A DNA stretch of 5,408 nucleotides from Bradyrhizobium sp. (GTDB lineage Bacteria > Pseudomonadota > Alphaproteobacteria > Rhizobiales > Xanthobacteraceae). The translations under genes were made by a program, and so were the position numbers. The stretch covers positions 1-5,408 of the forward strand of contig JAQGKJ010000419.1 in NCBI GenBank assembly GCA_028290165.1, written 5' to 3'. Positions 2,959 through 5,408 of the stretch are shown here, piece after piece. The notes under the pieces were generated by a model. It was not told the origin of the DNA. It saw nothing but the letters and a program-made list of their open reading frames with translations, and searched no databases. The stretch's first letter is position 1, and every line of letters begins with the position of its first letter.

Positions 2959-5408
2959 TCAGAAATTCCAGGTAAATTTGCCTTTGACGGCATGGTCATG
3001 CAGATGCGTGGCCAACTCCCCGAAATACGACAGGCCGATCTTGGCTCGCGGACTTAGCTGTAAGTCGAATCCGCTCTCGACGATCGCCGCATCGCGGGCG
3101 AGAGGCACGCCCGCCACCGAGAACGAGACCCCGGTGGAGAGAAAGGTCAGCGCCGTCGTCGGCGTCACATCGCTGTAGGCGTGCTGCCAGTAGGCCGAAA
3201 CGCGCGGTACGATCGACATCCCGTTCACTAACGCGAAGCTTTCCGCGATTCGCAGGCCGAGCGACGAATAACCGATATCTTCAGTCACGCGCGAACCGGC
3301 AAGCGCAGCGCCGCCGCCGGCCTCGGTAAAGCTGCCGGTGTCGAGATGCACATAGGCCAGTCCCGCGAACGGCTCGACCGCCAAGTTACCGAACGCCCTC
3401 GCGTAGCCGACTTCGCCGAACAGCTGGCTGGTGCTCGCGCCATAATGCGCGGTCGCATTGTCGATGAAGCCGGGAAACAGGATCGTGCGGCTGGTGCCGA
3501 TCGTGTTCCATGCGAAGGCCGCGCCGGATCGGAAATTCAGCGGTCCATAGTCCGCGCCGGCGTAGGCGGCAAGATGCGCCGTATCGATATTGGCAGCACT
3601 TGCGCGCGCATTCACGTTGACGCTCGAATTGGTGTAGCCGCCGGCGATGCCTAGCCGCCAGTTGTCACCGTAGCGACGGTCGACACCGGTAAAGAAGCCG
3701 GCCAGGCTGCGCGAAACATCGGCCGCGTTGCCATCACCGCTGATCCTGCCCCAAGCGCCGATGCCCTGTGACCACCATGTCAAATCAGATGCCGGAGCTT
3801 GCGCCGCGAGCGGCGCGGCCTTGACCGGAAAACCCGACTTGCCGACCGCGTCGTAGGCATTCGATGTATCCGTATAAGCAAAGGCCGGTCCTCCGATGCC
3901 GAGCGCCGCCATTGCTCCGCCGGTGCCCGCAAACGACGCCTGGCGCAGCCGCCCTTCCAAGGCGTCGCGTACGAACAGGCTGTCGTCGGCCAGTGTGCTC
4001 TGCAAGCTGGCGTGAATTTCGCCCGACAGGCTGTCGAACGCCTGCCTCGCCGACGCGCCGCTGAGGCCCGCCGCCGCCAGGAAAAGCGGATTATCCGTCG
4101 GGAAACGATCGAACGCACCAGCTACCGCGCGCTGGTTACGTGTTAGCGCCTGATCCTGGAAGAAGGTCGGGTTGCGGCTCAGGTTCAGAAAAACATCGTT
4201 GGCGTCATAGGACAGCGTCGCCGTCAGGAACGCAAGATTGTCGGTGACACCGGAAAACGCCCCGCTCACGCCGCCATTGGCGGCGAGAATTCGATAGGTC
4301 ACCGCCGACGAGTAGGCGCCGGCTGGCGATACAACCTGCACTGTGCCGCCGGACAGCGTTGCCGTGCCGGTGGCGAGGATCTTGTCCGATTGTCCGGCGA
4401 GGTTGGTCTCCACCTGATAGACGCCGCCGGTGAAGCTGACGTTGCCGCTGACGTTCAACGTGCCGATCGAATGGCCGGGCCCGACCGTGCCGCCGTTCAC
4501 AATCAGGCCGCCCAGTGTGCCATTGCCGGCCAGAAGCCCGCCATTGATGGTGAATGGGCCTGTGGTGCCGTCGATCGAGCTGATGCCGCCGTTCATCACG
4601 GCGGGCCCGGCGATGCCACCGGCGAGCACCGAGAACAGGCCGCCGTTGATTGTCGCCGCGCCAACGGTGCCGGCGATCGTGCTCGTGCCACCATTGGTCG
4701 TGACCGGTCCGCCAATTCCGCCGGCAAGCACCGAAAACGAACCGCCATTGACCGTCGACACGCCGACGGTGCCGGCGATCGAGCTCGTGCCACCGTTCGC
4801 AGTGACCGATCCGCCAATTCCGCCGGCCAGCACCGAGAACTGACCGCCATTGACAGTCGCCGCCCCGATCGTGCCGGTCACCGACAGTGTACCCGCCTGC
4901 ACCGTGAAGGGCGAGTTCGCAAGCGAGCCGGCCACATTGAGCGTGCCCTGCAGCACGGTCCACGGCAGCACCAGCGCATTGGTGCCCGTGAGCGTCCAGG
5001 TCGAGGCATCGATCTTGTTGAAGCTGGCAAAGCCCCGGTATTGCGCCGCCGGTCCGATCAGCGCTGCGTTGAAGCTGCCGCTTCCCGACGCACCGCCGAG
5101 CTGGAACACGTCGGCGCCGGTACCGACCACGTTGCCGGAGATGACGCTGGTCGGCGCAATGGTCAGGATGTTACCGCTGCCGGCGAACTGAACGGCTGTC
5201 CCGCCGGTGCCGGTGATCGTTCCGGCGTTGAAGACATTCACAGCCCCAACCGTCGCCGACACCCCGGTCGGTCCCGTGATGGTGCCGAGGTTGTTGAGGG
5301 CGCTTGCAGTGCCTCCAAGAAAATTGATTCCGGCCAGGGTGCCCACAATCGCGGCGGAGTTATTGACGACGTTTTTTCCGGTGGTCGCGGTGACATCGAT
5401 GGCATCGC
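2959..5408 (-). CDS. Autotransporter (type V secretion): passenger end and complete beta-barrel; N-terminus outside window
   Basis: The frame is open from the right edge to TGA 2961-2959, giving 815 visible residues; the GTG at 5346 is internal, because the 20 codons before it continue the same Gly/Asn/Thr-rich style. Residues 1-410 are passenger: beta-helix-like repeats of short strands with NGG turns, including three tandem 34-residue repeats at 178-279, then a VGPGHSIGTL-type segment and strands typical of the passenger end. Residues about 420-540 form a linker including FFQDQALTRNQ. The barrel starts near W544-W545 (WWSQGIGAWGR) and continues for about 270 residues of alternating strands to a terminal F815 (KFTWNF), the usual outer-membrane beta-signal. 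I see no cysteine. By family, the barrel inserts in the outer membrane via Bam and the passenger is displayed or released at the surface; the ligand is unknown. Signal peptide and true start lie beyond 5408. Confidence 0.95.
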   Translation of the reverse strand, partial: DAIDVTATTGKNVVNNSAAIVGTLAGINFLGGTASALNNLGTITGPTGVSATVGAVNVFNAGTITGTGGTAVQFAGSGNILTIAPTSVISGNVVGTGADVFQLGGASGSGSFNAALIGPAAQYRGFASFNKIDASTWTLTGTNALVLPWTVLQGTLNVAGSLANSPFTVQAGTLSVTGTIGAATVNGGQFSVLAGGIGGSVTANGGTSSIAGTVGVSTVNGGSFSVLAGGIGGPVTTNGGTSTIAGTVGAATINGGLFSVLAGGIAGPAVMNGGISSIDGTTGPFTINGGLLAGNGTLGGLIVNGGTVGPGHSIGTLNVSGNVSFTGGVYQVETNLAGQSDKILATGTATLSGGTVQVVSPAGAYSSAVTYRILAANGGVSGAFSGVTDNLAFLTATLSYDANDVFLNLSRNPTFFQDQALTRNQRAVAGAFDRFPTDNPLFLAAAGLSGASARQAFDSLSGEIHASLQSTLADDSLFVRDALEGRLRQASFAGTGGAMAALGIGGPAFAYTDTSNAYDAVGKSGFPVKAAPLAAQAPASDLTWWSQGIGAWGRISGDGNAADVSRSLAGFFTGVDRRYGDNWRLGIAGGYTNSSVNVNARASAANIDTAHLAAYAGADYGPLNFRSGAAFAWNTIGTSRTILFPGFIDNATAHYGASTSQLFGEVGYARAFGNLAVEPFAGLAYVHLDTGSFTEAGGGAALAGSRVTEDIGYSSLGLRIAESFALVNGMSIVPRVSAYWQHAYSDVTPTTALTFLSTGVSFSVAGVPLARDAAIVESGFDLQLSPRAKIGLSYFGELATHLHDHAVKGKFTWNF
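4570..4875 (-). repeat. Three tandem 102-bp repeats in the autotransporter passenger
   Basis: Units run 4875-4774, 4773-4672 and 4671-4570, each encoding 34 residues: GT-x-G-xx-T-[VI]-NGG-x-FSVLAGGI then a variable NGG-x-S-[ST]-I-[AD]. The DNA is well conserved at exact 102-bp register (for example CCGCCAATTCCGCCGG at 4811 and 4709). A shorter, diverged fourth copy begins at 4569 (GTTGPFTINGG). Units of this kind fit stacked rungs of a beta-helix. Sequence similarity between units suggests expansion by recombination or slippage. Confidence 0.88.

Noticed and set aside
2475..2975. 166-codon forward frame across the spacer
   Set aside because: Runs through the operator-like repeats and the dispersed-repeat-like segment, with a Pro/Arg/Ser/Cys-rich sequence and no ribosome site or family pattern.
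4430..4843. 137-codon forward frame, Pro-rich with regular repeats
   Set aside because: Antisense image of the 102-bp passenger repeats; its periodicity comes from those repeats.
4205..4963. 252-codon minus-strand frame inside the autotransporter
   Set aside because: Arg/His-rich shadow of the repetitive Gly-rich passenger, read in another frame.

Overview
The window looks like chromosomal DNA of a Bradyrhizobium-like alphaproteobacterium (Bradyrhizobium, Rhodopseudomonas, Afipia and relatives). I infer this from the high GC, the style of the autotransporter, and several short cysteine-containing proteins of kinds I associate with rhizobial genomic islands. No marker gene fixes the genus. 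No tRNA, rRNA, insertion sequence, integrase or CRISPR array is visible.

Layout. Positions 3-155 (+) hold the C-terminal end of a small zinc-ribbon protein. It converges on, and overlaps, a leftward run of genes. Read in the direction of transcription (right to left), that run is: a RepA-like AAA ATPase (2511 to 1352); a 267-bp stretch packed with copies of a 9-bp repeat, GGTGTCGCA; a 95-residue Cys/His protein (1084-797); a 109-residue zinc-finger/coiled-coil protein (670-341); and a 67-residue helical protein (328-125). Good Shine-Dalgarno sites and tight spacing suggest the last two are co-transcribed. The ATPase gene is preceded by tandem GCCGCTAA-type repeats that look like an operator.

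The main unexpected result is that the ATPase gene is split by a one-base frameshift. An ATG at 2511 opens a 51-codon reading frame that encodes the expected N-terminus of the family and ends at a TGA (2358-2356), just before the Walker A motif. The other 335 codons follow in the next frame. Adding one base would restore a continuous protein of about 386 residues. The gene is therefore a recent pseudogene, carries a sequencing error, or is expressed as two overlapping cistrons (GTGA overlap).

Positions 2512-2958 have no convincing gene. They hold the operator-like repeats, a possible decayed twin-arginine signal sequence, and a stretch resembling a dispersed intergenic repeat of Bradyrhizobium-type genomes. 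From 2959 to the right edge (-) lies the C-terminal 815 residues of a large autotransporter: a glycine-rich passenger with three tandem 34-residue repeats, then a complete outer-membrane beta-barrel ending in Phe.

Functionally there are two units: an accessory, probably mobile-element-derived block (ATPase, repeats, small zinc proteins) and a surface-exposed autotransporter that belongs to different biology. The idea that the ATPase and the 9-bp repeats form a replication or maintenance module is inference.
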